Origin: Streptomyces sp. TLI_235
GTDB lineage: Bacteria; Actinomycetota; Actinomycetes; Streptomycetales; Streptomycetaceae
Length of the DNA: 64,000 nt
NCBI GenBank assembly: GCA_002300355.1
Contig: NSGV01000001.1
Span: 1,674,001 to 1,738,000, forward strand
Reading direction: 5' to 3'
Positions within the stretch are counted from its first letter, which is position 1; each line of letters begins with the position of its first letter. The position numbers and the translations under genes are program-made. Shown piece by piece: positions 26,983-34,586 of the stretch. Under the pieces are notes generated by a model. It searched no databases, was not told the DNA's origin, and saw nothing but the letters and a program-made list of their open reading frames with translations.

Positions 26983-27990
26983 ATGACGTCGGCTTCGCCG
27001 CCGCCCGCCGCCGACCCGTCCTGTCCCGATCCGTCCCGATCCGTCCCGCCGACCGGCTCGGTGGACGCGGTCACCGCCGCCGGCACCGGCACCGCCGCCG
27101 GCAGGCAGCGCGGCATCTCCGGCGCGGTCTGGGGCGCGCTCGGCATCGTCTACGTGGTGTGGGGTTCGACCTACCTGGCGATCCGGGTGGTGGTGGAGAC
27201 CATGCCGCCGTTCCTCTCCGGGGCGATGCGCTTCGTCGCGGCCGGGCTGGTGCTGGTGGCGCTGATCGCCCTGCGACAGGGCCCGGCCGCGCTGCTGGTG
27301 CGGGCGCGCGAGCTGGCCTCGGCGGCGCTGGTCGGCGTGCTGCTGCTGGTCGGCGGCAACGGCATGGTGGTGCTGGCCGAGCAGTCGGTGCCGTCCGGGA
27401 TGGCGGCGCTGATGGTGGCGAGCGTGCCGCTGTGGGTGGTGGTGCTGCGTCGGGCGCTGGGGCATCGGACCCCGTTCGCGACGCTGGGCGGCGTGCTGGT
27501 CGGCCTGCTCGGGCTGGTGGTGCTGAGCGCGCCGGGGCTGACCGGCGAGGTGCGGCCGCTGGGCCTGGTCGCGCTGCTGACCGGCTCGCTGCTGTGGGCG
27601 TGCGGTTCGGTGCTGGCCGGTCGGCTGCCGATGCCCGCCAATCCACTGACGGCCAGCGCGTACGAGATGCTCGCGGGCGGCGCCGGTGCGCTGGTGCTGG
27701 CGGCCGTCCGGCACGAGCCGCAGGAGTTCCACCCGGGCGCGGTGTCGACGGCCTCCTGGGCGGGCCTGGCGTACCTGGTGGTGTTCGGTTCGCTGATCGC
27801 GTTCAGCGCGTACGCCTGGCTGCTGCAGCGCGCGCCGCTGCCGCTGGTGGCCACGTACGCCTACGTCAACCCGGTGGTGGCGGTGTTGCTCGGGTGGCTG
27901 GTCCTCGCGGAGGCGCTGACCTGGCCGATCGTGGTCGGAGGTGCGGTGGTGGTCGCCGGGGTGTGCCTGGTGGTCCGCACCGAGAGGTGA
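26983..27990 (+). CDS. EamA/DMT-family transporter (YedA-like)
   Basis: The 335-residue protein has a 45-residue Pro/Ser/Thr-rich hydrophilic N-terminus, then ten membrane helices in two EamA repeats. Repeat one begins WGALGIVYVVWGSTYLAIRVVVETMPPFLSGAMRFVAAGLVLV. Repeat two contains ASWAGLAYLVVFGSLIAFSAYAWLLQRAPLPLVATYAYVNPVVAVLLGWLVLAE. This matches metabolite exporters of the drug/metabolite transporter superfamily. An AGGGAGA SD is 7 bases before ATG. The substrate is unknown. It is the first of three DMT proteins in the window. Confidence 0.92.
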   Translation: MTSASPPPAADPSCPDPSRSVPPTGSVDAVTAAGTGTAAGRQRGISGAVWGALGIVYVVWGSTYLAIRVVVETMPPFLSGAMRFVAAGLVLVALIALRQGPAALLVRARELASAALVGVLLLVGGNGMVVLAEQSVPSGMAALMVASVPLWVVVLRRALGHRTPFATLGGVLVGLLGLVVLSAPGLTGEVRPLGLVALLTGSLLWACGSVLAGRLPMPANPLTASAYEMLAGGAGALVLAAVRHEPQEFHPGAVSTASWAGLAYLVVFGSLIAFSAYAWLLQRAPLPLVATYAYVNPVVAVLLGWLVLAEALTWPIVVGGAVVVAGVCLVVRTER

Positions 27991-28088
27991 TCGGACGGGC
28001 CCGGAGCATCCGCCGCCGGGGCGGCGTAGGTGAGTTGAGAAGTTGTCGGCTCGATCGGCGCTCGGAAGGCCTGGAGGGGATCATGTAT

Positions 28089-28141
28089 TCAACAAGATAA
28101 CAATGTGGTCGAGAAATCTTAATGAACGTTTTACTTGTTGA
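28089..28141. promoter_or_regulatory. AT-rich leader with TCAACAAG inverted repeat (operator candidate)
   Basis: TCAACAAG (28089-28096) and CTTGTTGA (28134-28141) form an 8-bp inverted repeat in the only strongly AT-rich stretch of the surrounding 10 kb (28083-28140). The CAACAAG half-site resembles operators of ROK-family XylR-like repressors. It lies 74 bases before the sugar-binding protein gene. The remaining sequence of the 224-base gap shows no coding signal. Confidence 0.5.
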
Positions 28142-28214
28142 CGGCCCACGGCGTCGGCGGATTGACTTCCTCGTCGCCGCACCCCGCGGCGCTGTCAGGG
28201 AGGCACCACCCACC

Positions 28215-29300
28215 ATGAACGCAATGACGCGTCGCATCCTCGCCGGCACGGCCGCTGTGTCGGCGGCGCTGTCACTCGCCGCGTGCGGCTCGAGCAGCGA
28301 TGCGGGCTCCTCCTCCGGGACGAAGACCATCGGTCTGCTCCTCCCGGAGAAGTCGTCGTCGACCCGGTACGAGAGCTTCGACAAGCCGCTGATCGAGGCC
28401 TCGGTCGCCGCGCTGTGCACCAAGTGCGAGGTCGACTACGCCAACGCGGACGGCGACGAGACCGTCCAGAAGCAGCAGTTCGACGCGCTGCTGGCCAAGG
28501 GCGTCAAGGTCATCCTCCTCGACCCGGTGAACTCGGGCGCCACGGCCTCCTGGGTGGATGCGGCCGCCAAGAAGGGCGTCAAGGTCATCGCGTACGACCG
28601 CCTCGCCGCGGGCAAGGTCTCCGCCTACATCTCCTTCGACAACGAGCGCACCGGCGAACTGCAGGGCCAGGCCCTGCTCGACGCGCTGGGCGGCAAGGCG
28701 TCGAGCGCCAATGTCGTGATGATCAACGGCGCCGAGTCGGACCCGAACGCCGCGCAGTTCAAGAAGGGCGCGCACAAGGTCCTCGACGAGAAGGTCAAGA
28801 AGATCGTCTACGAGCAGTCGGGCGAGTGGAAGCCCGAAGTCGCGGCGACCAAGGTCAACGAGGCGATCGGCCACTTCGGCAAGAGCGGCATCCAGGCCGT
28901 CTACTCGGCGAACGACGGCATGGCCACCTCGATCATCGGCGCGCTCAAGGGCGCCGGCATCAACGTGCCGGTCGGCGGCCAGGACGCCTCGCTCGACGCG
29001 ATCCAGCGCATCCTGACCGGCGAGCAGACCTACACCATCTACAAGCCGTACAAGCCCGAGGCCGACGCCGCCGCCACCATGGCCGTCTACCTCGTGAAGG
29101 GCCTGGACATCACCTCGGTCGCCAGCGCCATGACCGAGAGCAACGGCCTGCAGATCCCGTCGATGCTGCTCAGCCCGATCGTCGTCACCAAGGAGAAGGT
29201 GGCCTCGACCGTCATCGCCGGCAACCTCTACAAGGCCGCCGAGGTCTGCACCCCGCAGGTCGCCGACGCCTGCAAGGAAGCCGGCATCGAGGTCAAGTGA
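28215..29300 (+). CDS. Sugar ABC transporter substrate-binding lipoprotein (RbsB/XylF type)
   Basis: The 361-residue protein has a lipoprotein signal with lipobox LSLAAC (Cys about residue 21) and a class B periplasmic-binding fold. It has KTIGLLLPEKSSSTRYESFDKPLIEA, VDYANADGDETVQKQQFDALLAKGVKVILLDPVNS, KVIAYDRLAAG, and YSANDGMATSIIGALKGAG, closest in pattern to XylF-type xylose-binding proteins. It would capture a pentose or similar sugar outside the membrane. An SD of GGGAGG lies 13 bases upstream. Unusually, no ABC ATPase or permease gene follows; the next gene is convergent. Confidence 0.92.
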   Translation: MNAMTRRILAGTAAVSAALSLAACGSSSDAGSSSGTKTIGLLLPEKSSSTRYESFDKPLIEASVAALCTKCEVDYANADGDETVQKQQFDALLAKGVKVILLDPVNSGATASWVDAAAKKGVKVIAYDRLAAGKVSAYISFDNERTGELQGQALLDALGGKASSANVVMINGAESDPNAAQFKKGAHKVLDEKVKKIVYEQSGEWKPEVAATKVNEAIGHFGKSGIQAVYSANDGMATSIIGALKGAGINVPVGGQDASLDAIQRILTGEQTYTIYKPYKPEADAAATMAVYLVKGLDITSVASAMTESNGLQIPSMLLSPIVVTKEKVASTVIAGNLYKAAEVCTPQVADACKEAGIEVK

Positions 29301-29306
29301 GGCCAT

Positions 29307-29355
29307 GCGGCCACCCAGCGGCCGGGCGTCAGCCCCGCGCCCGCTGGGTGGCCGC
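29307..29355. terminator. Bidirectional hairpin overlapping the 3' end of the convergent EamA gene
   Basis: GCGGCCACCCAGCGG (29307-29321) pairs perfectly over 15 bp with CCGCTGGGTGGCCGC (29341-29355). The right arm encodes the last residues of the leftward EamA protein, and its stop codon sits in the loop. Confidence 0.75.
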
Positions 29356-30222
29356 GATGCATCCCAGCACGGACAGCGCCGCCAGCGGCGCCGCCGGGGA
29401 GAGCCGCTCCCCCAGCACCAGCACCGCCCAGCCCAGCGTGAGCAGCGGCTGGGCGAGCTGGAGCTGGCTGGCCTTCGGCACGCCGATCTCCGCCATCCCC
29501 CGGTACCAGACCACGAACCCGCCGAACTGCGAGACCGCCGCCGTGTAGGCGAGGCCGGCCAGCGCCCGCGGCCCCAATTGCACCGGCTCCGCGGCCAGCG
29601 CCAGACCGGCCGTCAGGGCCGAGATGGGGAGCGCCGCCACCACGGCCCAGGCGATCACCTGCCAGCCGGGCATCGCGCGGGCCAGCCGCCCGCCCTCCGC
29701 GTAGCCCGCCGCGCACACCACGAGCGCCGCGCCGAGCAGGACGTCCGCCCGGCCCAGCGCGCCCCGGCTCTGCTGCACCGTGAACGCGAGGACCACCGCC
29801 GCCCCGGCCAGCGCCGCCCACCAGAAGCCGCGGGACGGCCGCCCGCCCGAGCGCAGCGCCGCCACCGCGGCGGTCGCCAGCGGCAGCAGGCCGATCACCA
29901 CCGCCGAGTGCGCGGTGGACGAGGTCTGCAGGGCCAGGGTGGTGAGCAGCGGGAAGCCGAGGACGCAGCCGCCCGCCACCGCGAGCAGGCCCGGCCAGTG
30001 GGCGCGGCCGGGCAGCGGCACCCGGGCGAGGAGCAGCCCTGCGCCGGCCACCGCCGCGGCGAGGACGCCGCGCAGTCCGGCGGCCGTCCACGGCCCGAAG
30101 CCGGTGAGCGCCCAGGCGGTGGCCGGGAAGCTGAAGGAGAAGGCAAGGACGCCGAGGGCCGCGAGGGTGGTGCCGCCGAGTGCTACTGATCGAGGGGCGA
30201 TAGCGCTATCGTGTGCTGTCAT
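29329..30222 (-). CDS. EamA/DMT-family transporter
   Basis: The 297-residue protein has ten predicted membrane helices with two EamA repeats. The first runs LAALGVLAFSFSFPATAWALTGFGPWTAAGLRGVLAAAVAGAGLLLA. The second contains ALAGLAYTAAVSQFGGFVVWYRGMAEIGVPKASQLQLAQPLLTLGWAVLVLGERLS. Its start codon shares the tetranucleotide CATG (30220-30223) with the divergent MocR regulator, so it is very probably the target of that regulator and exports a related amino compound. No SD can exist for a start this close to the opposing gene except inside that gene. Confidence 0.9.
   Translation of the reverse strand: MTAHDSAIAPRSVALGGTTLAALGVLAFSFSFPATAWALTGFGPWTAAGLRGVLAAAVAGAGLLLARVPLPGRAHWPGLLAVAGGCVLGFPLLTTLALQTSSTAHSAVVIGLLPLATAAVAALRSGGRPSRGFWWAALAGAAVVLAFTVQQSRGALGRADVLLGAALVVCAAGYAEGGRLARAMPGWQVIAWAVVAALPISALTAGLALAAEPVQLGPRALAGLAYTAAVSQFGGFVVWYRGMAEIGVPKASQLQLAQPLLTLGWAVLVLGERLSPAAPLAALSVLGCIAATQRARG
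30198..30211. promoter_or_regulatory. 14-bp perfect palindrome at the EamA/MocR divergent start
   Basis: CGATAGCGCTATCG (30198-30211) is perfectly symmetric and lies 9 bases before the MocR ATG and within the EamA N-terminal codons. TATCGT inside it would fit a -10 element for leaderless mocR transcription. TGCTAC (30181-30187) and GTAGCA (30231-30236) flank it as an outer inverted pair. An autoregulatory operator is inferred. Confidence 0.5.
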
Positions 30223-31651
30223 GCACGAGCGTAGCAGTGGGGCGGATCTCGCCGCGATTCTCCGGGACGATTTGGACCGCTACCCGGTCGGCGGACGGCT
30301 GCCGTCCAGCAGGGCGCTGATGGAGCGCCACCAGGTGAGCCCGGTGACGGTCGCCCGGGCGATCGCGCTGCTGGCGGCCGAGGGGCTGGTGGTCTCCCGG
30401 CCGGGCGCCGGGGTGTTCCGGGCGGCGGCGCCGCGGCCGGTGCCGGCCGCCGGGGACACCTCCTGGCAGGAGGTCGCGCTCAGCGCCGAGGCCGGGGTGC
30501 CGCCGACCCGGTCCGCGGACGCCTCGGGGGTGATCGCCGCGCTCGCCGTCCAGCCCGCCGAGGTGATCGACCTCAACGGCGGCTACCTGCACGCCACGCT
30601 CCAGCCCGAGCAGGCCCTGGCCGCGGCGCTCGCCCGGGCCGGCCGGCGACCGGGCGCATGGGGCCGGCCGCCGCTGGAGGGCCTGCCCGAGCTGCGCGCC
30701 TGGTTCGCCCGGGACATCGGCGGCACGGTGAGCGCCGCCGAGGTACTGGTGGCCGCGGGCGGGCAGAGCGCCCTCACCACCGCCCTGCGCTCGCTGGCCG
30801 CCCCCGGCGCCCCGGTGCTGGTGGAGTCGCCCACCTACCCCGGGCTGCTGGCGGTGGCACGCGCGGCGGGACTGCGCCCGGTCCCGGTGCCGGTGGACGC
30901 CGACGGGGTACGGCCCGGCCTGCTCGCCGACGCCTTCGCCGCCACCGGGGCGCGGCTGTTCGTCTGCCAGCCGCTCCACCAGAACCCGACCGGTGCGGTG
31001 CTCTCGGCCGAGCGGCGGCCCGAGGTGCTGCGGATCGCCCGGCAGGCCGGGGCGTTCGTGGTCGAGGACGACTTCGCCCGGCGGCTCGCGCACGCCGACG
31101 CTCCCCCGCCACCGCCGCCGCTCGCCGCGGACGACCCGGACGGGGTCGTGGTGCACGTCCGCTCACTGACCAAGCCCACCTCGCCCAACCTACGGGTGGC
31201 GGCGCTCACCGCGCGCGGGCCCGCCCTTGAACGGCTGCGCGCCGTGCAGGCGGTGGACAGCTTCTTCGTGCCGCGGCCGCTGCAGGAGGCGGCCCTGGAA
31301 CTGGTCGGCGCACCCGCCTGGGGACACCATCTGCGCACGCTGGCCGGGCGGTTGCAGGAACGCCGGACGGCGCTCGCCGGGGCCTTGCAGCGGCTGCGAC
31401 CGGAGCTGCTCCCGGTCCGGCTGCCCGTCGGCGGCCAGCACCTGTGGCTGCGGCTGCCGGACGGCACCGACCCGCAGGGGCTCGCCGCCGCCGCACTGCG
31501 GGCCGGCGTGGCCGTCACGCCGGGGCGGCCGTACTTCACCGCCGAGCCGCCGGCCCCGTACCTGCGGGTGGGCTACGGCGCCGCCGAGGGCGTCGACCGG
31601 CTGGCCGCCGGCGCGGAGCGGCTGGCGCGGGCGTTGGAGGGGCCGGTCTGA
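30221..31651 (+). CDS. MocR-type regulator (GntR HTH + class I aminotransferase fold)
   Basis: The 476-residue protein has an N-terminal winged helix (LRDDLDRYPVGGRLPSSRALMERHQVSPVTVARAIALLAAEGLVVSRPGAGVF). An aminotransferase-like domain starts near residue 95, with the PLP lysine at Lys318 in RSLTKPTSPNLRVAAL and CQPLHQNPTGAVLS preceding it. MocR proteins use PLP chemistry as a sensor and usually control a linked transporter or PLP/GABA/taurine genes. ATG 30221 is the only start giving a complete HTH. It overlaps the divergent EamA start codon by two bases, so both may have leaderless transcripts. Confidence 0.93.
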   Translation: MHERSSGADLAAILRDDLDRYPVGGRLPSSRALMERHQVSPVTVARAIALLAAEGLVVSRPGAGVFRAAAPRPVPAAGDTSWQEVALSAEAGVPPTRSADASGVIAALAVQPAEVIDLNGGYLHATLQPEQALAAALARAGRRPGAWGRPPLEGLPELRAWFARDIGGTVSAAEVLVAAGGQSALTTALRSLAAPGAPVLVESPTYPGLLAVARAAGLRPVPVPVDADGVRPGLLADAFAATGARLFVCQPLHQNPTGAVLSAERRPEVLRIARQAGAFVVEDDFARRLAHADAPPPPPPLAADDPDGVVVHVRSLTKPTSPNLRVAALTARGPALERLRAVQAVDSFFVPRPLQEAALELVGAPAWGHHLRTLAGRLQERRTALAGALQRLRPELLPVRLPVGGQHLWLRLPDGTDPQGLAAAALRAGVAVTPGRPYFTAEPPAPYLRVGYGAAEGVDRLAAGAERLARALEGPV

Positions 31652-31688
31652 TCCGTCCGTCCCGCCGTGCGCCCGCGGCGGGAGGCCG

Positions 31689-31715
31689 GGCCGGGGCGCC
31701 GTGCGCGCCCCGGCC
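31689..31715. terminator. Hairpin terminator between mocR and GAF-PAS genes
   Basis: GGCCGGGGCGC (31689-31699) pairs with GCGCCCCGGCC (31705-31715) around a 5-base loop, located between convergent genes. Confidence 0.7.
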
Positions 31716-31725
31716 GGAGCGCGGG

Positions 31726-32808
31726 TCAGCCCGTCAGTCCGGGGCGGCCCGGCGGGTACGGGGGCAGCATCTCGCCGGGGTTGCGGCCGGACTGCTGCAG
31801 CCGGTCCACCAGCAGGGCGGCGAGGGTGCCGAGCTCCTCCTCGGTGCGCGACTGGGCGGTGATGTCCATGCCGACCGTCAGGACACCGTTGACCATGCCG
31901 GTGCGCGCGTTGCGAAGCGGGGTGCAGGTGAAGGTGTACACCTGCTCCGCGCGCCGGGCACCGGGCAGGTAGGACTGCACCCGGATGTCCTTGAGGACGG
32001 TGGCGCGCCCGGTGCGGTAGGCCTCCCCGACCGCGAGCGGCAGACCGGCGGCGGCCAGCTGGGGGTAGGCGTTCGCGAGGTCCGCGTAGGGGCCGGGGGC
32101 GCCGAAGATGCCGGCGTGCTCGGCGTTGGCGTAGCGGATGGCGTTGTCGGTGCCGTCGGTGAGCATGATCGGGAACGGCGAGCCGTCGAAGGCGGCGAAC
32201 ATCTCCTGCTGCTGGGCGAGCAGGTTGTCGCGCAGCCGGATCTCGGAGAGCAGCGCCTCGGCGAGGTGCTGGATGTCCTTGAGCCGCTCGCGGCCCCACT
32301 GGCGGGGCTCGCGGTCCAGGACGCAGACGGTGCCGATGATGGTGTTGGTGTCGTCCACCAGCGGGGCGCCGAGGTAGGCGCGCACGCCCAGCTCGTCCAC
32401 CACCGGGTTACCGGCGAAGCGGGGGTAGGCCAGGATGTCGTCCAGGGCCAGCGGCGAGCGCTGGGCCACCACGTGCGGGCAGAACCCGTGGCTGAGCGGC
32501 ATCTCGCGGGCCGGGAGGTCGAACGCGATGCCGCGGTCGGCCCAGGAGTCGTCCTCGACCGGCTGGGCCTGCGCCGGATTTGGCGGAATGTAGAGCCCGC
32601 GGAACATCTGGCGGTCGTCGTTGATGAAGTTGACCATCGCGATCGGGGCGCGGGTGATGCTGGCCGCGAGGTGCGCGAAACGGTCGAAGGCCTCGTCCGG
32701 GCTGGGGTCGTTGAGCCCCAGGTCGCGGAGCCGGCGCGTCCGCTCGGACTCACCGCCACCTCCCGGATAGCCGTTCTGAGCGCTCATCACATCAGTCATG
32801 GCGGACAT
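31726..32808 (-). CDS. GAF-PAS sensory protein without an output domain
   Basis: The 360-residue soluble protein holds a GAF domain at about residues 40-200 (AHLAASITRAPIAMVNFINDDRQMFRGLYIPP ... SHGFCPHVVAQRSPLALDDILAYPRFAGNPVVDELGVRAYLGAPLV ... GTVCVLDREPRQW). A PAS-like domain follows at about 215-335 (FAAFDGSPFPIMLTDGTDNAIRYANAEHAGIFG ... RNARTGMVNGVLTVGMDITAQ). A short helix ends the protein. There is no kinase, phosphatase, cyclase or DNA-binding domain. Starts at 32808, 32799 and 32787 are all possible and none has a good SD; the longest is given. It may bind a small molecule and act through a partner. Confidence 0.78.
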   Translation of the reverse strand: MSAMTDVMSAQNGYPGGGGESERTRRLRDLGLNDPSPDEAFDRFAHLAASITRAPIAMVNFINDDRQMFRGLYIPPNPAQAQPVEDDSWADRGIAFDLPAREMPLSHGFCPHVVAQRSPLALDDILAYPRFAGNPVVDELGVRAYLGAPLVDDTNTIIGTVCVLDREPRQWGRERLKDIQHLAEALLSEIRLRDNLLAQQQEMFAAFDGSPFPIMLTDGTDNAIRYANAEHAGIFGAPGPYADLANAYPQLAAAGLPLAVGEAYRTGRATVLKDIRVQSYLPGARRAEQVYTFTCTPLRNARTGMVNGVLTVGMDITAQSRTEEELGTLAALLVDRLQQSGRNPGEMLPPYPPGRPGLTG

Positions 32809-33118
32809 GGTGTCAGAAGTGTTTGACCGGCGGGATCGGAGACGTCTGGTCAGACGGACATCGACGAAGGGGAAAGATCCATTCCCATCTGGAACACGGT
32901 CAAATCCTGTCGCAAAAACGTCGCGCACAGTTCACGCCAATCCATGATCACGCTATGGAGGTGTGAAGTGACGCATATGACAATGAGTCCTTGCCGAGGG
33001 CGGGTCACCGTCCAACCGCGCGCGGCCCTCAACGGCGCGGCGGCCGTCTCGACCGTCCCCTCCGGTCACGCGCTCAGGAGGCGGGACGGCGGCGCTCCCG
33101 ACCGACGAGAGGACGCCC
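32809..33118. other. Intergenic region between GAF-PAS and acyl-CoA dehydrogenase-like genes
   Basis: This 310-base gap is AT-richer than its surroundings in 32860-32990 and should hold promoters for both divergent genes. A very good SD (GGAGGTG, 32957-32963) is followed by GTG 32968 and ATG 32977, but that frame runs through into the next gene as an Arg-rich shadow, so I do not call a gene. No clear hairpin or operator was found. Confidence 0.4.
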
Positions 33119-34345
33119 ATGCTGGGCCAGGACTGCTTCACCGACGAGCGGCACGAGCAACTTCGTGCAGAGGTAAGGGAGTTCGCGGAGAAGGAGGTTC
33201 GTCCCCAGATCTCCAGGATGGAGACCGAACGGACGATCGAGCACGACCTCGCCAGGGAGATCGCCCGCAGAGGGTGGATCGGCGTCACCATCCCGCGGGT
33301 GTACGGCGGCCTCGGCCTCGGCCACGTGGCCAAGACCGTCATCATCGAGGAGCTGTCCCGGGTCAGCGGCGCGATGGGCGCCATCGCGCAGGCCTCCCAG
33401 CTCGGCGTCGCCAAGGTCATCCACTTCGGCTCCGAGCAGCAGCGCCGGCAGTGGCTCCCGCAGTTCGCGGACGGCCGCGCACTGCCGACCATCGCGGTGA
33501 CCGAGCCGGAGTCCGGCGGCCATGTGCTCGGCATGGCCGGCACCGCCCGCAAGCGCGGCCGCGACTACGTGCTGAACGGCCGCAAGTGGTTCGTCGGCAA
33601 CTCGCACATCGGCGACGTGCACGGCGTGGTGTTCCGCACCGGTAAGGGCTCCCGCGGCCTGTCCGCCTTCCTGGTGCCGAGCGACGCACCCGGCCTCCGG
33701 CTCGGCGACCCGGGCCGGCAGAGCGGCCTGCACGGCTTCAGCTTCGGCGAGTTGATATTCGAGAACTGCCGCATCCCGGCCACGAACCGGCTCGGCGAGG
33801 ACGGCAGCGGCCTGGACGTCGCCTACTCGTCCAGCATCCTGTACGGCCGGCCCAACCTCGCCGCCGTGGCCCTCGGCATCCACCGGGCGATCGTCGAGGA
33901 CACCGTGCGCTTCGCCGAGGACCGCTCGCTCTACGGCAAACCGCTGGCCGAACTCCCCAACATCGGACTGAAGATCGGCGAGATGCAGTCCCGGCTGATG
34001 ACCGCGCGGCTGGCCGCCTACCACGCCGCCCACCTGCTCGACCTCGGCCGGCCGTGCGACGCCGAACTGATGAACTCCAAGCTGGTGAACACCGAGTACG
34101 CGCTGGACTCGGCACGCAACGCGATGGAGATCCACGCCGCGCGCGGCCTGCAGACGGACTTCCGGATCGAACGCTACCTGCGGGACGCCACCCACATCTA
34201 CCCGCCGGCCGGCACCTCCGACGTCCAGCGGCTGCGCCTGTGCCAAGTGGCCGCGGGCAGCTACGGCGTGCAGTGGTCCGAGAAGCTCGCCGAGCTGGTC
34301 AAGGTGCACAGCACGGCGTGGACCCCCCAGGCGCTCGCGGTCTGA
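33119..34345 (+). CDS. Acyl-CoA dehydrogenase family protein lacking the usual catalytic Glu
   Basis: The 408-residue flavoprotein has the three ACAD regions: an N-terminal helical domain, the FAD-binding strand section (TIAVTEPESGGHVLGMAGTARKRGRDYVLNGRKWFVGN) and the C-terminal helical domain (RSLYGKPLAELPNIGLKIGEMQSRLMTARLAAYHAAHL). The region that normally reads I-Y-E-G-T-S with the catalytic base is ATHIYPPAGTSDVQRLRL, so that Glu is missing. Such variants occur among ACADs in secondary metabolism. GAGAGGACG precedes ATG 33119. No partner ACP or PKS genes adjoin. Oxidation of an acyl thioester by another base, or a non-dehydrogenase role, is possible. Confidence 0.88.
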   Translation: MLGQDCFTDERHEQLRAEVREFAEKEVRPQISRMETERTIEHDLAREIARRGWIGVTIPRVYGGLGLGHVAKTVIIEELSRVSGAMGAIAQASQLGVAKVIHFGSEQQRRQWLPQFADGRALPTIAVTEPESGGHVLGMAGTARKRGRDYVLNGRKWFVGNSHIGDVHGVVFRTGKGSRGLSAFLVPSDAPGLRLGDPGRQSGLHGFSFGELIFENCRIPATNRLGEDGSGLDVAYSSSILYGRPNLAAVALGIHRAIVEDTVRFAEDRSLYGKPLAELPNIGLKIGEMQSRLMTARLAAYHAAHLLDLGRPCDAELMNSKLVNTEYALDSARNAMEIHAARGLQTDFRIERYLRDATHIYPPAGTSDVQRLRLCQVAAGSYGVQWSEKLAELVKVHSTAWTPQALAV

Positions 34346-34355
34346 CCGCCCGCCC

Positions 34356-34390
34356 GCGTCCGCCCGGTGCGCCCGGCGCCGGGCGGACGC
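34356..34390 (+). terminator. Hairpin terminator after the acyl-CoA dehydrogenase-like gene
   Basis: GCGTCCGCCCGG (34356-34367) pairs perfectly with CCGGGCGGACGC (34379-34390) around an 11-base loop. Confidence 0.72.
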
Positions 34391-34586
34391 CAAGCCTCAC
34401 TCGACGTCAGATGATGTTGCTCACCCGCCCGTCGGGGCTGGTACCGTGCTGGCGTCGACGGCACAGCTGCGCGAATCCGCTTGATGACGGTCAGTCAACA
34501 TGCGGGTATCCTTGCGCGGCCCGCACCGTCGCCACCCGTCGACTCGCACGGGGTCACGCCGTTCTGCACCCGCACGAGGAACTCAG
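34391..34586 (+). promoter_or_regulatory. Promoter region of the conservon operon
   Basis: The 196 bases upstream of cvnA contain an AT-richer stretch (34480-34515) with TTGATGACGG and TATCCTTG. The spacing is longer than ideal for a sigma-70-type promoter, so the match is weak. GAGGA 10 bases before ATG 34587 is the SD. Confidence 0.35.

Noticed and set aside
32850..33032. Leftward 60-codon frame containing MDWRELCATFLRQDL
   Set aside because: Its codons are AT-ending, unlike every real gene here, it has no SD and it lies where promoters are expected.
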